A stretch of 64,000 nucleotides of DNA, from positions 1-64,000 of the forward strand of contig OZ244571.1 in the NCBI GenBank assembly GCA_965217825.1. Direction: 5' to 3'. The position numbers and the translations under genes were made by a program. The stretch comes from VXNE01 sp965217825. Lineage in GTDB: Bacteria > Pseudomonadota > Gammaproteobacteria > Pseudomonadales > Azotimanducaceae. Positions 35,825 to 43,170 of the stretch are shown in pieces. Every line of letters starts with the position of its first letter. The stretch's first letter is position 1. The notes under the pieces were generated by a model. That model was not told the DNA's origin and did not search any database. It worked only from the letters and a program-made list of their open reading frames with translations.

Positions 35825-36112
35825 ATGCCCAGATATGTCATCGAGCGAGATATTCCGGAGATCGGATCCGCCGAGCGCGACGCCCTGCGCGAAGCATCGC
35901 AGCAGTCGAACGGCGTGCTGGCCGCCATGAAGGCCGAGAACAAGAACATCCAGTGGGAGCACTCCTACGTGGCCGGGGACAAGACCTTCTGCATCTATAT
36001 CGCCGACAGCGAATCGCTGATCGAAGAGCACGCCGAGAGAAGCGGCTTCCCGGCCACGGAAGTCACCCTGGTGAAGCGCATGATCGACCCGGTGACGGCC
36101 GAAGGGGAGTGA
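35825..36112 (+). CDS. DUF4242 domain protein (nickel-binding SCO4226-like)
   Basis: A 95-residue protein from ATG 35825 (MPRYVIERDIPEIGSAERDA) behind GGAGGAG 9 nt upstream. QWEHSYVAGDKTFCIYIADS and HAERSGFPATEV are characteristic of DUF4242, a small ferredoxin-like fold whose Streptomyces member binds nickel. It is a complete single-domain protein. It is followed by a CoA-transferase 117 bp later on the same strand; no functional link is evident. Confidence 0.88.
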   Translation: MPRYVIERDIPEIGSAERDALREASQQSNGVLAAMKAENKNIQWEHSYVAGDKTFCIYIADSESLIEEHAERSGFPATEVTLVKRMIDPVTAEGE

Positions 36113-36229
36113 GGCGGAACCCGGCGCCCCTGGCACCGTTCCGCGCGGCTGACGCCGGCTCCCAATATCGACAGCGCCGGTGAACATGGCAGCATCGCAC
36201 GGACGCCTCCTGGCCAATGGGGCGCGCCG

Positions 36230-37357
36230 ATGACACGGCCCCTAGAAGGATTCCTGGTCGTGTCCCTGGAACAGGCGGTCGCCGGACCGATGGCATCGTG
36301 CCGCCTGGCCGACGCGGGCGCGCGCGTCATCAAGCTGGAGCGGTCCGAAGGGGACTTTGCCCGCAAATACGATGACGATGCCAACGGCCAGTCCGCCTAC
36401 TTCGCCTGGCTGAACCGGGGCAAGGAATCCATAGTCGTCGATATCAAACACGACGCGGATCAGGCGCTGGTCCACCGCATCCTGGCCCGGGCCGACGTGT
36501 TCATTCAGAACCTGGCCGTCGGCGCCGCCGCGAGGTCGGGTCTCGGCTCCGACGCGTTGCGACAACGCTATCCGAGGTTGGTCACCTGCGACATCTCCGG
36601 CTATGGCGAGCATGGGACCTATGCTGGCATGAAGGCCTACGACCTGTTGGTGCAAGCCGAATCCGGGCTTGTTTCCGTGTCGGGAGCCGCCGGCGACTAC
36701 GGCCGGGTCGGCGTGTCGATCTGCGATATCGCGACCGGCGTGTCCGCGGCGCTTGCCGTCACGGAGGCGCTGGTGGAACGCGAGCGTACCGGCGTGGGCA
36801 AGGGCGTGAAACTGTCTCTGTTCGGTGTCATCGCGGACTGGATGGCGGTCCCGCTGCTGCAGCACGACTACACGGGTTCCGGACCGCGCCGCGTGGGACT
36901 GGCGCATCCATCCATCGCGCCGTACGGCGGCTTCCCCACGCGCGACGGCACGACCCTCGTCATCTGCGTGCAGAATGATCGCGAGTGGCGCGACCTGGCG
37001 GAACTGGTCATGGACCGTGCGGAACTGGCGCGGGATGCGCGATTTGCGACCAACAAGGACCGGGTGGCGCGGCGCGAAGAAGTGGACGACATGGTCGGCG
37101 CGTTCTTCGCGGCGCATTCGCGCAGCGACCTGGAATCCAGATTACGCTCCGCTCGGATCGCCTACGGCAATGTCAACGCATTGGCGGGCCTCTCGGCCCA
37201 TCCCGCGCTGCGGCGCTGGACGATCACCAGCGCCACAGGCGACATTGCGATGCCGGCGCATCCGAATGCGGCGCTGGAGACGCCGCATTCGCTGTCCATC
37301 CCCGACCTCGACGCGCAGGGAGCCGCGATCCGCAAGGAGTTCGCGGCTCCTGGTTAG
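36230..37357 (+). CDS. CaiB/BaiF family III CoA-transferase
   Basis: A 375-residue protein (MTRPLEGFLVVSLEQAVAGP). It has the N-terminal A-G-P motif, LADAGARVIKLE and VISGYGEHG-like DISGYGEHGTYAG. The catalytic Asp is expected in the VSICDIATGVSAALAV segment. It is shorter than, and clearly diverged from, the enzyme at 3276-4508, so it is not a recent duplicate. It should transfer CoA between carboxylic acids, with unknown substrates. Confidence 0.9.
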   Translation: MTRPLEGFLVVSLEQAVAGPMASCRLADAGARVIKLERSEGDFARKYDDDANGQSAYFAWLNRGKESIVVDIKHDADQALVHRILARADVFIQNLAVGAAARSGLGSDALRQRYPRLVTCDISGYGEHGTYAGMKAYDLLVQAESGLVSVSGAAGDYGRVGVSICDIATGVSAALAVTEALVERERTGVGKGVKLSLFGVIADWMAVPLLQHDYTGSGPRRVGLAHPSIAPYGGFPTRDGTTLVICVQNDREWRDLAELVMDRAELARDARFATNKDRVARREEVDDMVGAFFAAHSRSDLESRLRSARIAYGNVNALAGLSAHPALRRWTITSATGDIAMPAHPNAALETPHSLSIPDLDAQGAAIRKEFAAPG

Positions 37358-37420
37358 TTTACGCGCCGATGCCGGGAGAGCGCTCTGCGGCAGGTAACGT
37401 CACAGAGCGCCATATTCCGC

Positions 37421-37609
37421 TCACAGAGCACTGAAGGACGGCCTAGGTCCCGGCATATCGGGAACCGGTGGAAGGTGTATTCCATCGTGCGGCAAGGGCC
37501 GATCCTGTGGCCACGGCGGCAGAATCACCCTTTGGCTACCGTAGTGATAGGGGATCCCGTCTAGCCCGCCACCGACTTCCTGAGTTTGATCTTCGGTCAG
37601 TTCGTTCAC
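37421..37609 (-). CDS. Double-glycine-leader small peptide B (62 aa)
   Basis: GTG start at 37609 behind GGGAG with 6-nt spacing. The N-terminus (M)NELTEDQTQEVGGG fits the bacteriocin-type leader E-L-x-E-x-x-x-x-[IV]-x-G-G, cut after GG by C39 peptidase ABC exporters. The 48-residue remainder is Pro-rich (VILPPWPQDRPLPHDGIHLP) and has no Cys. It shares the leader and a D-x-I-H-x-P(P) motif with peptide A just upstream, so the two are diverged duplicates. No exporter or modifying enzyme is nearby. Exported signal, antimicrobial or modified-peptide precursor are all open. Confidence 0.62.
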   Translation of the reverse strand: MNELTEDQTQEVGGGLDGIPYHYGSQRVILPPWPQDRPLPHDGIHLPPVPDMPGPRPSFSAL

Positions 37610-37677
37610 AATTGACTCCCATGCAATGGTTGGGGGTTGAAGCCTGCTGGCAGGCCCCAACCCTGTGCTGACGACGC

Positions 37678-37845
37678 TCAGGTTCCGGCCACCCGGACCC
37701 AAATACCCGGCATCACTTCCACCACCGGCCCGGAATTGATGTCCAACCATGCGCCTGGCGGGTGGATCTCGTCCCCGGGAAAACCGCCGTTGAGCCCACT
37801 GCCGCCGCCGATTTCCAATGTCTGACTCTCCGTTAGCTCGTACAT
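37678..37845 (-). CDS. Double-glycine-leader small peptide A (55 aa)
   Basis: ATG 37845 follows AGGAG with 6-nt spacing. The leader MYELTESQTLEIGGG matches the double-glycine type and is ten residues identical to that of peptide B. The core begins SGLNGGFPGDEIHPPGAWLD, is acidic, and has no Cys. D-E-I-H-P-P corresponds to D-G-I-H-L-P-P in peptide B. The two genes are 68 bp apart and read in the same direction, so probably form one transcript. The short length and clear Shine-Dalgarno argue for a real gene that would usually be missed. Confidence 0.65.
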   Translation of the reverse strand: MYELTESQTLEIGGGSGLNGGFPGDEIHPPGAWLDINSGPVVEVMPGIWVRVAGT

Positions 37846-38121
37846 TGCCAACTCCTGTTCAATAAATGGAATCGGGATTGTCCGCATTGATGGAAGGCTT
37901 GCGAAGCGGACGTCGCCACCGTTTGGCGTGAGTTTTTCGCCAGTATTTCGATACGATGGACGCGCCTCGAGCACGCCGCTTTGGCCCACACGGGCCAGTA
38001 ATTGCCGCGCCTCTCGATATCCGCGCCCGGACAACGCTCACGGGCGAATGGGTGATGCGCTCAAGGTCGCTTCGGCGCCCAACTGGTGTTACCTTGTCTC
38101 GGAACTTCCAGACGCAAGGAC

Positions 38122-38349
38122 ATGTCGTTGGACATCACCATTACCTACTGCACTTCCTGAGGCTACCAGCCAAAAGCGGTCAGTTTGGCTGCCAAATTAA
38201 AAGAAGCGTTCGGTGACGAGGCCTTCCTGATTGAAGGGGCCGGCGGCATTTTTGACGTTAACGTGGACGGTGCGCTGGTCTATTCGAAACACGAGACGGG
38301 CGAGTTTCCGGACGAAGACAAGCTCGTCGGGGAAATGCAGCAGAGCTGA
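38122..38349 (+). CDS. SelT/SelW/SelH family selenoprotein (UGA at 38158-38160 = Sec13)
   Basis: The frame reads MSLDITITYCTS-U-GYQPKAVSLAAKLKEAF and continues GGIFDVNVDGALVYSKHETG to TGA at 38347-38349, 75 residues with Sec. C10-T-S-U13 is the CxxU redox motif of SelW-like (Rdx) proteins; the following G-x-F-D-V-x-V-D-G and S-K-H-E-T-G-x-F-P strands are diagnostic. AAGGA (38116-38120) is 7 nt from TTG 38128, so translation may begin there (MDITIT) rather than at ATG 38122. A 7-bp hairpin with loop GUU 22 nt after the UGA serves as SECIS candidate. Likely a small cytoplasmic thioredoxin-fold oxidoreductase. Standard callers would miss it, since UGA cuts the frame after 12 codons. Confidence 0.93.
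38176..38192 (+). promoter_or_regulatory. Putative bacterial SECIS element of the SelW-like gene
   Basis: GCGGUCA-GUU-UGGCUGC folds into seven consecutive pairs (five Watson-Crick, two G-U) with a 3-nt apical loop. The loop starts with G and begins 23 nt after the UGA (22 nt between). Position, stem length and a G in the first loop positions fit the published bacterial SECIS model. The A-GUU-U apex is identical to that at 5016-5020 in the UGSC gene. Confidence 0.8.
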
Positions 38350-38431
38350 TTCGGCGGCGGTGGGACGCCACCCCAGGTGATTCCCGCCAGTTCGCGTTCG
38401 GCCAATACCAGCGCCCCATAGCCGGTGCTTT

Positions 38432-38464
38432 CGCGCCATCGCGGGCGCGCGCCGCGATGGCGCG
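38432..38464. terminator. Strong hairpin between convergent genes
   Basis: Perfect 12-bp inverted repeat CGCGCCATCGCG / CGCGATGGCGCG with a 9-nt GC loop. It lies between the stops of the SelW-like gene and ahcY, which face each other. There is no T-run on either side, so it would act as a bidirectional Rho-assisted or transcript-end-protecting element rather than a classical intrinsic terminator. Confidence 0.6.
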
Positions 38465-38471
38465 CGCTTGG

Positions 38472-39833
38472 TCAATACTTGTACAACTCCGGCTTGAACG
38501 GGCCTTCCCTGTCGACGTTGATGTAGGCGGCCTGGGTGTCGGTCAACGTCGTGACGACACCGCCAAAACCTTCCACCATCAGCCGCGCGACCTCCTCGTC
38601 GAGCTTCTTCGGCAGCACCTCGATTGCGACGGGAGCGCGTTGCGCCAGCGGCTGATCCGCCCACCGCTGCTCGTAGATGTGCATCTGCGCGAGCACCTGG
38701 TTGGCGAATGAGCCGTCCATCACCCGCGACGGATGCCCCATCGCGTTGCCGAGATTCACCAGGCGCCCCTCCGACAACAGGATGAGGTAATCGCCCGGGT
38801 CATCGCTGCGAAATACCTGGTGAACCTGGTTCTTTACCTCCTGCCAACGCCACTGTTCGCGCATGTAGGCCGTGTCGATTTCGTTGTCGAAATGGCCGAT
38901 ATTGCAGACGACAGCGCCGCGCTTGATCGACCGCAACATGGCCGCGTCGCAGACGCCGGTGTTGCCGGTGCAGGTGACCAGGAGATCCGTCTGTCGGAGC
39001 AGGTGCCGGTCGATGTCCTCGATCCGTCCCGTGTTGTTGCCGCCGGCATAGGGGGAAACGACTTCGTAGCCGTCGAGACACGCCTGCATTGCGCAGATCG
39101 GATCGATCTCGACCACGCGGACGATCATGCCTTCCTGGCGCAAGCTCTGCGCCGATCCCTTGCCGACATCGCCGTAGCCCAGCACCAGGGCGCGTTTGCC
39201 CGCCATAAGCATGTCGGTGGCACGCTTGATCGCATCGTTCAGGCCGTGTCGACAGCCGTAGCGGTTATCGTTTTTCGATTTCGTTACGGCATCGTTGACG
39301 TTGACCGCGGGAACCTTGAGCGTGTTTTTCTCCAGCATCTCGTACAGGCGATGCACGCCGGTGGTCGTTTCTTCGCTTACGCCGTGAATCGAGTCCAGCA
39401 TGGCGGGGTATTTCTCATGCACCATTTGCGTCAGGTCGCCGCCGTCGTCGAGCAGCAGGTTCGCGTTCCAGGGTTTGCCGTCCTTGCAGATTGTCTGTTC
39501 GATGCACCACGCGTATTCCTGCTCGGTCTCTCCCTTCCACGCGAATACCGTTACGCCGGCGGCCGCCATGGCCGCAGCGGCATGATCCTGCGTCGAGAAG
39601 ATATTGCATGACGACCAGCGCACATCGGCACCGAGATCGATAAGTGTCTCGATCAGGACGGCTGTTTGCACCGTCATGTGGATGCAGCCGATGACCCTCG
39701 CCCCCGCGAGCGGCGCGCGGTCGCGGTAGCTTCTGCGCAAGGCCATCAAGGCGGGCATTTCGGCTTCGGCCAGGGCGATCTCCCTGCGCCCGAATGCCGC
39801 CAAGCTGATATCCGCGACCTTGTAGTCGTTCAT
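38472..39833 (-). CDS. ahcY: Adenosylhomocysteinase (S-adenosylhomocysteine hydrolase)
   Basis: A 453-residue protein from ATG 39833 (MNDYKVADISLAAFGRREIA) with GGGGAG 6 nt upstream. NAD-binding VLGYGDVGKGSAQSLR, substrate strand NVNDAVTKSKNDNRYGCRHG and C-terminal KPELYKY are family signatures. It is the long form (about 450-470) seen in proteobacteria. It splits S-adenosylhomocysteine to adenosine and homocysteine in the activated methyl cycle. No SAH riboswitch consensus is visible upstream, where instead a fragment of a hydrolase gene is read in the same frame. Confidence 0.97.
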   Translation of the reverse strand: MNDYKVADISLAAFGRREIALAEAEMPALMALRRSYRDRAPLAGARVIGCIHMTVQTAVLIETLIDLGADVRWSSCNIFSTQDHAAAAMAAAGVTVFAWKGETEQEYAWCIEQTICKDGKPWNANLLLDDGGDLTQMVHEKYPAMLDSIHGVSEETTTGVHRLYEMLEKNTLKVPAVNVNDAVTKSKNDNRYGCRHGLNDAIKRATDMLMAGKRALVLGYGDVGKGSAQSLRQEGMIVRVVEIDPICAMQACLDGYEVVSPYAGGNNTGRIEDIDRHLLRQTDLLVTCTGNTGVCDAAMLRSIKRGAVVCNIGHFDNEIDTAYMREQWRWQEVKNQVHQVFRSDDPGDYLILLSEGRLVNLGNAMGHPSRVMDGSFANQVLAQMHIYEQRWADQPLAQRAPVAIEVLPKKLDEEVARLMVEGFGGVVTTLTDTQAAYINVDREGPFKPELYKY

Positions 39834-39884
39834 GGTTGCTCCCCTGCCGGTCGAGCGGGCGACTATAGCGAAAGTCAGCGCTGA

Positions 39885-39998
39885 CGGAGTAGCGAAGAAC
39901 CTGTTCTCGAACGGATACAGGTCGTCCGACAACCACCCCGGACGAACATTCGACTCAATTCGGTCAGCAATACCTACCTCCTTGAATGTTTTGACCAC
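39885..39998 (-). pseudogene. N-terminal scrap of an alpha/beta hydrolase
   Basis: The minus strand reads VVKTFKEVGIADRIESNVRP, then GWLSDDLYPFENRFF. The [R/T]PGW-L-x-x-x-L-Y-P-F-E-x-[R/H]-F pattern opens many haloalkane dehalogenase/epoxide hydrolase-like proteins. Nothing of the catalytic part follows; the frame runs on into ahcY. It is probably the stub of a gene whose body was deleted, so the ahcY promoter lies in or beyond it. Confidence 0.5.
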
Positions 39999-40023
39999 GC
40001 CCCGGCGACCGATTTGGCGGCTG

Positions 40024-40353
40024 CTACTTCGCCGGAAGGGAGCCGGCAAACTTCGCGGCCCTGTCCAGCCACCGCGCCAGGTGGTCGTTCGATTCAATGC
40101 CCGCCGAGTCGACCAGCGCCCATCCCCTCATGACGCGGCCATTCATGTCAGCCGGTCTGGTGTGCGGCGCCGCCAGCGTCTCGTCGTGGTCTTTCCTGTC
40201 GAGCCGCACGATCAGCGAGCCGTTCCAGGTTCCAGCGCACATGTTGCCGTTGATCATGAAGCAGATGCTGCCGAACATCCTGCGCTCGGAGCACCCCTCC
40301 CGCCGGGAGAGGATCGAGCGTATCCGGTCAATCAGTACAGCGTCGCTCCTCAT
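40024..40353 (-). CDS. TfoX N-terminal domain protein
   Basis: A 109-residue protein (MRSDAVLIDRIRSILSRREG). CSERRMFGSICFMINGNMCA and the IVRLDRKDHDE segment are typical of the TfoX_N family (M-F-G-G-x-x-F-M-x-N-G-x-M). VMRGWALVD resembles the C-terminal strand common in these proteins. Only the N-terminal TfoX domain is present, as in many short homologues; a link to competence is not implied. It is followed at 37 bp by the SRPBCC gene on the same strand's upstream side. Confidence 0.85.
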   Translation of the reverse strand: MRSDAVLIDRIRSILSRREGCSERRMFGSICFMINGNMCAGTWNGSLIVRLDRKDHDETLAAPHTRPADMNGRVMRGWALVDSAGIESNDHLARWLDRAAKFAGSLPAK

Positions 40354-40390
40354 GTTCCTTCCCTTCCCGGCCGGTGCCCACTACGGATGT

Positions 40391-40900
40391 TCAACCGGCG
40401 TACAACGCCTCAAGCTTGGCGAGGCAGCCGATCCAACCAAGCTTGTGATTGTCACGTGTTTCGGCCAGCGCAAACCGGGAATGCGTCACGGTCAAGCGGG
40501 TCGTACCAGCCGACCCCGATTCGAACTCGACGGTGACCAGCGATTCGACATCGCTGCCCTCCCAGCACCAGGTGTGCACCAGGCGACGGTTCCGCACGAC
40601 TTCTCGATACAGCCCGTGCACGACCCACTTCTCTCCGTCGGTCCCGCGCATCTCGATGAGAAACACCCCTCCGACCGCGACCTCGGCGACCACGCGCGCG
40701 ACGACGGCATCGCCGGGCGCAAACCATCGTCGCAACAGCTCTGGGTCGGTCCACGCGGCGTATACCTTCTCGACCGGCGCATTGATCGTGCGATGGAGCG
40801 TCAGGTAACTCCCCGTTTCGTCCGGTTGGTGCCCCGCAATATCGCGGCATCCCGATTTGGTCTGCCTAACGGTTCCCGCGGCCTTCTCGAGATCCGTCAT
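40391..40900 (-). CDS. SRPBCC / AHSA1-like domain protein
   Basis: A 169-residue protein from ATG 40900 (MTDLEKAAGTVRQTKSGCRD). LTLHRTINAPVEKVYAAWTD followed by PELLRRWFAPG is the classical AHSA1/START opening. The FLIEMRGTDGEKWVVHGLYR strands fit the barrel that binds a hydrophobic ligand. The first ~35 residues are extra compared with minimal members. Its ATG overlaps the stop of an ArsR-type regulator by 4 bp, the widespread ArsR-SRPBCC pair. Ligand unknown. Confidence 0.9.
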   Translation of the reverse strand: MTDLEKAAGTVRQTKSGCRDIAGHQPDETGSYLTLHRTINAPVEKVYAAWTDPELLRRWFAPGDAVVARVVAEVAVGGVFLIEMRGTDGEKWVVHGLYREVVRNRRLVHTWCWEGSDVESLVTVEFESGSAGTTRLTVTHSRFALAETRDNHKLGWIGCLAKLEALYAG

Positions 40901-41229
40901 CGCGATTCGTCCGTCGTGACGCTGACCAGTTGATCGAGCGCATTCAGGCGATCCGACCAGAAGCGTTCGTGGACTTCGAGCCAGGCGCGGGCGTCCTTCA
41001 GCGCGGCCGGATTGATTCTGCACATCCGTTCCCTACCCCGCGCTTCGCGCGTCACGAGGCCGGCGCGCTCAAGCACACCCAGGTGTTTCGACACCGCCGC
41101 GAAAGAAAGCGGAAAAGGCTCGGAGAGATTGCCGACGGTGGCTTCTCCCTCGGTGAGGCGATCAAGGATGGCGCGGCGGGTGGGATCGGCAAGTGCCCGG
41201 AAGATATGATCGAGATTTTGTTCAACCAT
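40897..41229 (-). CDS. ArsR/SmtB family transcriptional regulator
   Basis: A 110-residue protein from ATG 41229 (MVEQNLDHIFRALADPTRRA). The winged HTH reads ILDRLTEGEATVGNLSEPF and SFAAVSKHLGVLERAGLVTR. There is no Cys-Val-Cys metal site, so it is of the metal-independent SdpR-like group that pairs with SRPBCC proteins. Its start codon lies inside one of two identical palindromes (41221-41277), arguing for autorepression of the two-gene operon. Confidence 0.92.
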   Translation of the reverse strand: MVEQNLDHIFRALADPTRRAILDRLTEGEATVGNLSEPFPLSFAAVSKHLGVLERAGLVTREARGRERMCRINPAALKDARAWLEVHERFWSDRLNALDQLVSVTTDESR

Positions 41230-41277
41230 TTGGTTGAGTGTATGCGCTTCCGAACTGATGTTCAACCATTTGGTTAA
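41221..41277. promoter_or_regulatory. Duplicated palindromic operator of the ArsR-SRPBCC operon
   Basis: TTCAACCATTTGGTTGA (41221-41237) and TTCAACCATTTGGTTAA (41261-41277) are near-identical palindromes (CAACCA-TT-TGGTTG core) 40 bp apart, about four helical turns. The first covers the arsR start codon (41227-41229). The second would overlap the promoter. Two dimers bound on one face could repress cooperatively. Confidence 0.75.
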
Positions 41278-41353
41278 ATAATGTGGGTCGAGCGTTAGAC
41301 AGGCCCGTATCAAGTCGCTATGGTCCGCGCATCCAGCACCCAGGAGGAAAGCC

Positions 41354-41695
41354 ATGCGAGCGCAGGCCCCGGCCGCGATCCAGTGCGTCGCCATTGCATT
41401 CGCTGGCCTGCTTGCGGCATGCGACCGGGGCGAATCCGCCGAACATCCGGGCAAGCAGACCTACGAACGCTACTGCTTTACGTGCCACGCCAGCGGCGTG
41501 GCCGGGGCGCCGGCGCTCGACGACAAGGAAGCCTGGACGCCGCGCCTCGCCCGGGGCCGGGACGCGTTGCTCAAGTCCGTTGTCCAGGGTATGCCGCCGG
41601 GCATGCCGCCCAAGGGGCTGTGCAATACCTGCTCGGAGGAGAAACTTCTCGAGTCCATCGACTACATCATCGTGTCGATTACGACCGATGAATAG
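41354..41695 (+). CDS. Lipoprotein-like class I cytochrome c (c5 type)
   Basis: A 113-residue protein (MRAQAPAAIQCVAIAFAGLL) with GGAGGA upstream. A lipobox LAAC at about 21-24 predicts a lipid-anchored periplasmic protein. C-F-T-C-H (about 41-45) binds haem c, and a Met in GMPPGMPPKG is the likely sixth ligand. CNTCSEE near the end adds two extra Cys, as in cytochrome c5-type proteins that have a disulfide. It is divergent from the arsR operon. Electron carrier; redox partners not in the window. Confidence 0.9.
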   Translation: MRAQAPAAIQCVAIAFAGLLAACDRGESAEHPGKQTYERYCFTCHASGVAGAPALDDKEAWTPRLARGRDALLKSVVQGMPPGMPPKGLCNTCSEEKLLESIDYIIVSITTDE

Positions 41696-41713
41696 GTTAT
41701 CGTCGATAGTGCA

Positions 41714-42211
41714 ATGTTCGATGGCGACTCAGGATCGGTGACAGACTATCTCCCGGGCGATATCATCCTCCGGCGCAAGGGGCCGATCATGCACCAGGGC
41801 ATCGCGCTTCGCGGTGACCGCGTCCTGCACAACACGCCCCGGCGCGGCGAACACATTTCATCCATGCAGGACTTCCGGCGCGGCAAGACCGTGCGCGCAC
41901 GGCGACTCGGCGAGACGCAGCGCGCGCGGGCGCTTCACCACGCGGAGCACTCGGCCCACGGCTATGCCCGGCGATACAACCTGTTCAGAAACAACTGCGA
42001 ACATACCGTGACGCGGGCAACGACCGGCAACGCCATGAGTTCGCAGCTATTGGCGGTCGCCGCGGGACTCGTCATCGGCGGTGTGGTGCTGGCCGCAACA
42101 CGGCATCCGGTAGCGGCGGCCGCGATCGGATACGCCTTGTGCCGGAAACTTCGGAAACGCAGTTCTTCGCATCCGCGTAGACGGGGTGTCGCGGATCGGC
42201 TTCGCTCGTGA
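41714..42211 (+). CDS. LRAT domain (NlpC/P60-like) protein
   Basis: A 165-residue protein (MFDGDSGSVTDYLPGDIILR). GPIMHQGIALRGDRVLHNTP carries the conserved His and NLFRNNCEHTVTRATTG the catalytic Cys of LRAT-type acyltransferases and amidases. A hydrophobic helix at ~115-140 suggests membrane attachment, followed by a basic tail. The reaction is probably thioester-based acyl transfer or hydrolysis on a lipid. The stop overlaps the start of the MOSC gene (GTGA), so they are read together. Confidence 0.82.
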   Translation: MFDGDSGSVTDYLPGDIILRRKGPIMHQGIALRGDRVLHNTPRRGEHISSMQDFRRGKTVRARRLGETQRARALHHAEHSAHGYARRYNLFRNNCEHTVTRATTGNAMSSQLLAVAAGLVIGGVVLAATRHPVAAAAIGYALCRKLRKRSSSHPRRRGVADRLRS

Positions 42212-42666
42212 AAGTGGTCGCTGTCCATGTTGCCCCGAGACCCGGAGCGCCCCACGTCGCGCTTCACCAGGCGACGCTCGTTCCCGGTCGCGGCATCAAG
42301 GGCGATCACCATCATGACCAGCCGAGCGGCGTCCTCGCCAGCGAGGTAACGCTCATCGAAGCGGAGACCGTCGCGGCCTTGAACGCGGACACCGGTCTCT
42401 CCATCGAAGCAGCCGCTACGCGCCGCAACATCGTGACCCAGGGCATCGACCTCAATTCCCTCGTCGGCAAGCGTTTCTCCGTCGGAAACGCGCTGCTCGA
42501 GGGCATTGAGCCCTGCGATCCATGCGCGAGCCTCGGCAGACGGCTGGCAACGCCTTCGGTGTCGGCGCCGACCATTGTCAGGACGCTCGCCAACCGCGGA
42601 GGATTGCGCGCCCGCGTCGTCGATGGTGGCACGCTTGCCCCCGGCGCTGAAATACGCTTGGACTGA
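42208..42666 (+). CDS. MOSC domain protein
   Basis: A 152-residue protein from GTG 42208. GRGIKGDHHHDQPSGVLASE and EVTLIEAETVAAL match the MOSC beta-barrel. NIVTQGIDLNSLVGKRFSVG followed by IEPCDPCASL brings the conserved Cys thought to carry sulfur from a cysteine desulfurase to molybdenum cofactor or another acceptor. The protein is a stand-alone MOSC (YiiM/YuaD-like), complete at both ends. Confidence 0.9.
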   Translation: MKVVAVHVAPRPGAPHVALHQATLVPGRGIKGDHHHDQPSGVLASEVTLIEAETVAALNADTGLSIEAAATRRNIVTQGIDLNSLVGKRFSVGNALLEGIEPCDPCASLGRRLATPSVSAPTIVRTLANRGGLRARVVDGGTLAPGAEIRLD

Positions 42667-42829
42667 GCCGGCCGAAGCGCGTCCGCTCACCGTCTCCGGC
42701 GGTCACCCATTCGGCGCCGAGCCGTTGCACGCCCGCCAGATGGGGTCAGGCGTTACGTTCTGGAATACCCAGTTCGACGCGTCGATGGCATAGCCCGACC
42801 ATCGCGAAGGCTACGATGAAGATTCCGAT

Positions 42830-43075
42830 TCAAGATGCCGAAAGCAGCGTATTCAACCTGTACTGAATGGTTGCTTGAACTTCGTCGCTCAACTGTCGCG
42901 CCGACCCATCCGCGCAGACCCGCGCCAAGTCATGCCAATGATCTTCGAGCAAGTGCAATGATTCATCCAAGGTGTGGAATGGGCCTGGAGGCGGACACTC
43001 CTCAAAGCTTGCTTCAATGACTTCGTCAGCAACTCCGTAGTGTTTCAGCAGATCGTTCACGGCGATCCAGTTCAA
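42830..43075 (-). CDS. Small hypothetical protein (81 aa)
   Basis: TTG 43075 starts NWIAVNDLLKHYGVADEVIE; the end reads QATIQYRLNTLLSAS. The frame is open upstream to the end of the class IV aminotransferase gene with protein-like sequence (FVLDCCRRHSVHKGHALDRA), but no ATG/GTG/TTG was found there. Composition (acidic, helical, several His and Cys) looks coding. No family recognised. It could be a truncated gene that lost its own start, or be coupled to the upstream gene. Confidence 0.5.
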   Translation of the reverse strand: MNWIAVNDLLKHYGVADEVIEASFEECPPPGPFHTLDESLHLLEDHWHDLARVCADGSARQLSDEVQATIQYRLNTLLSAS

Positions 43076-43170
43076 CGCCGTGGCCAGGTTTTCCAGGGAG
43101 CACGCCCTATCGAGGGCGTGTCCTTTGTGAACCGAGTGGCGCCGGCAGCAATCGAGGACGAAGGCGAACG

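Noticed and set aside
39834..40023. SAH riboswitch upstream of ahcY
   Set aside because: The conserved SAH aptamer core could not be found; the region instead reads as a hydrolase gene fragment.
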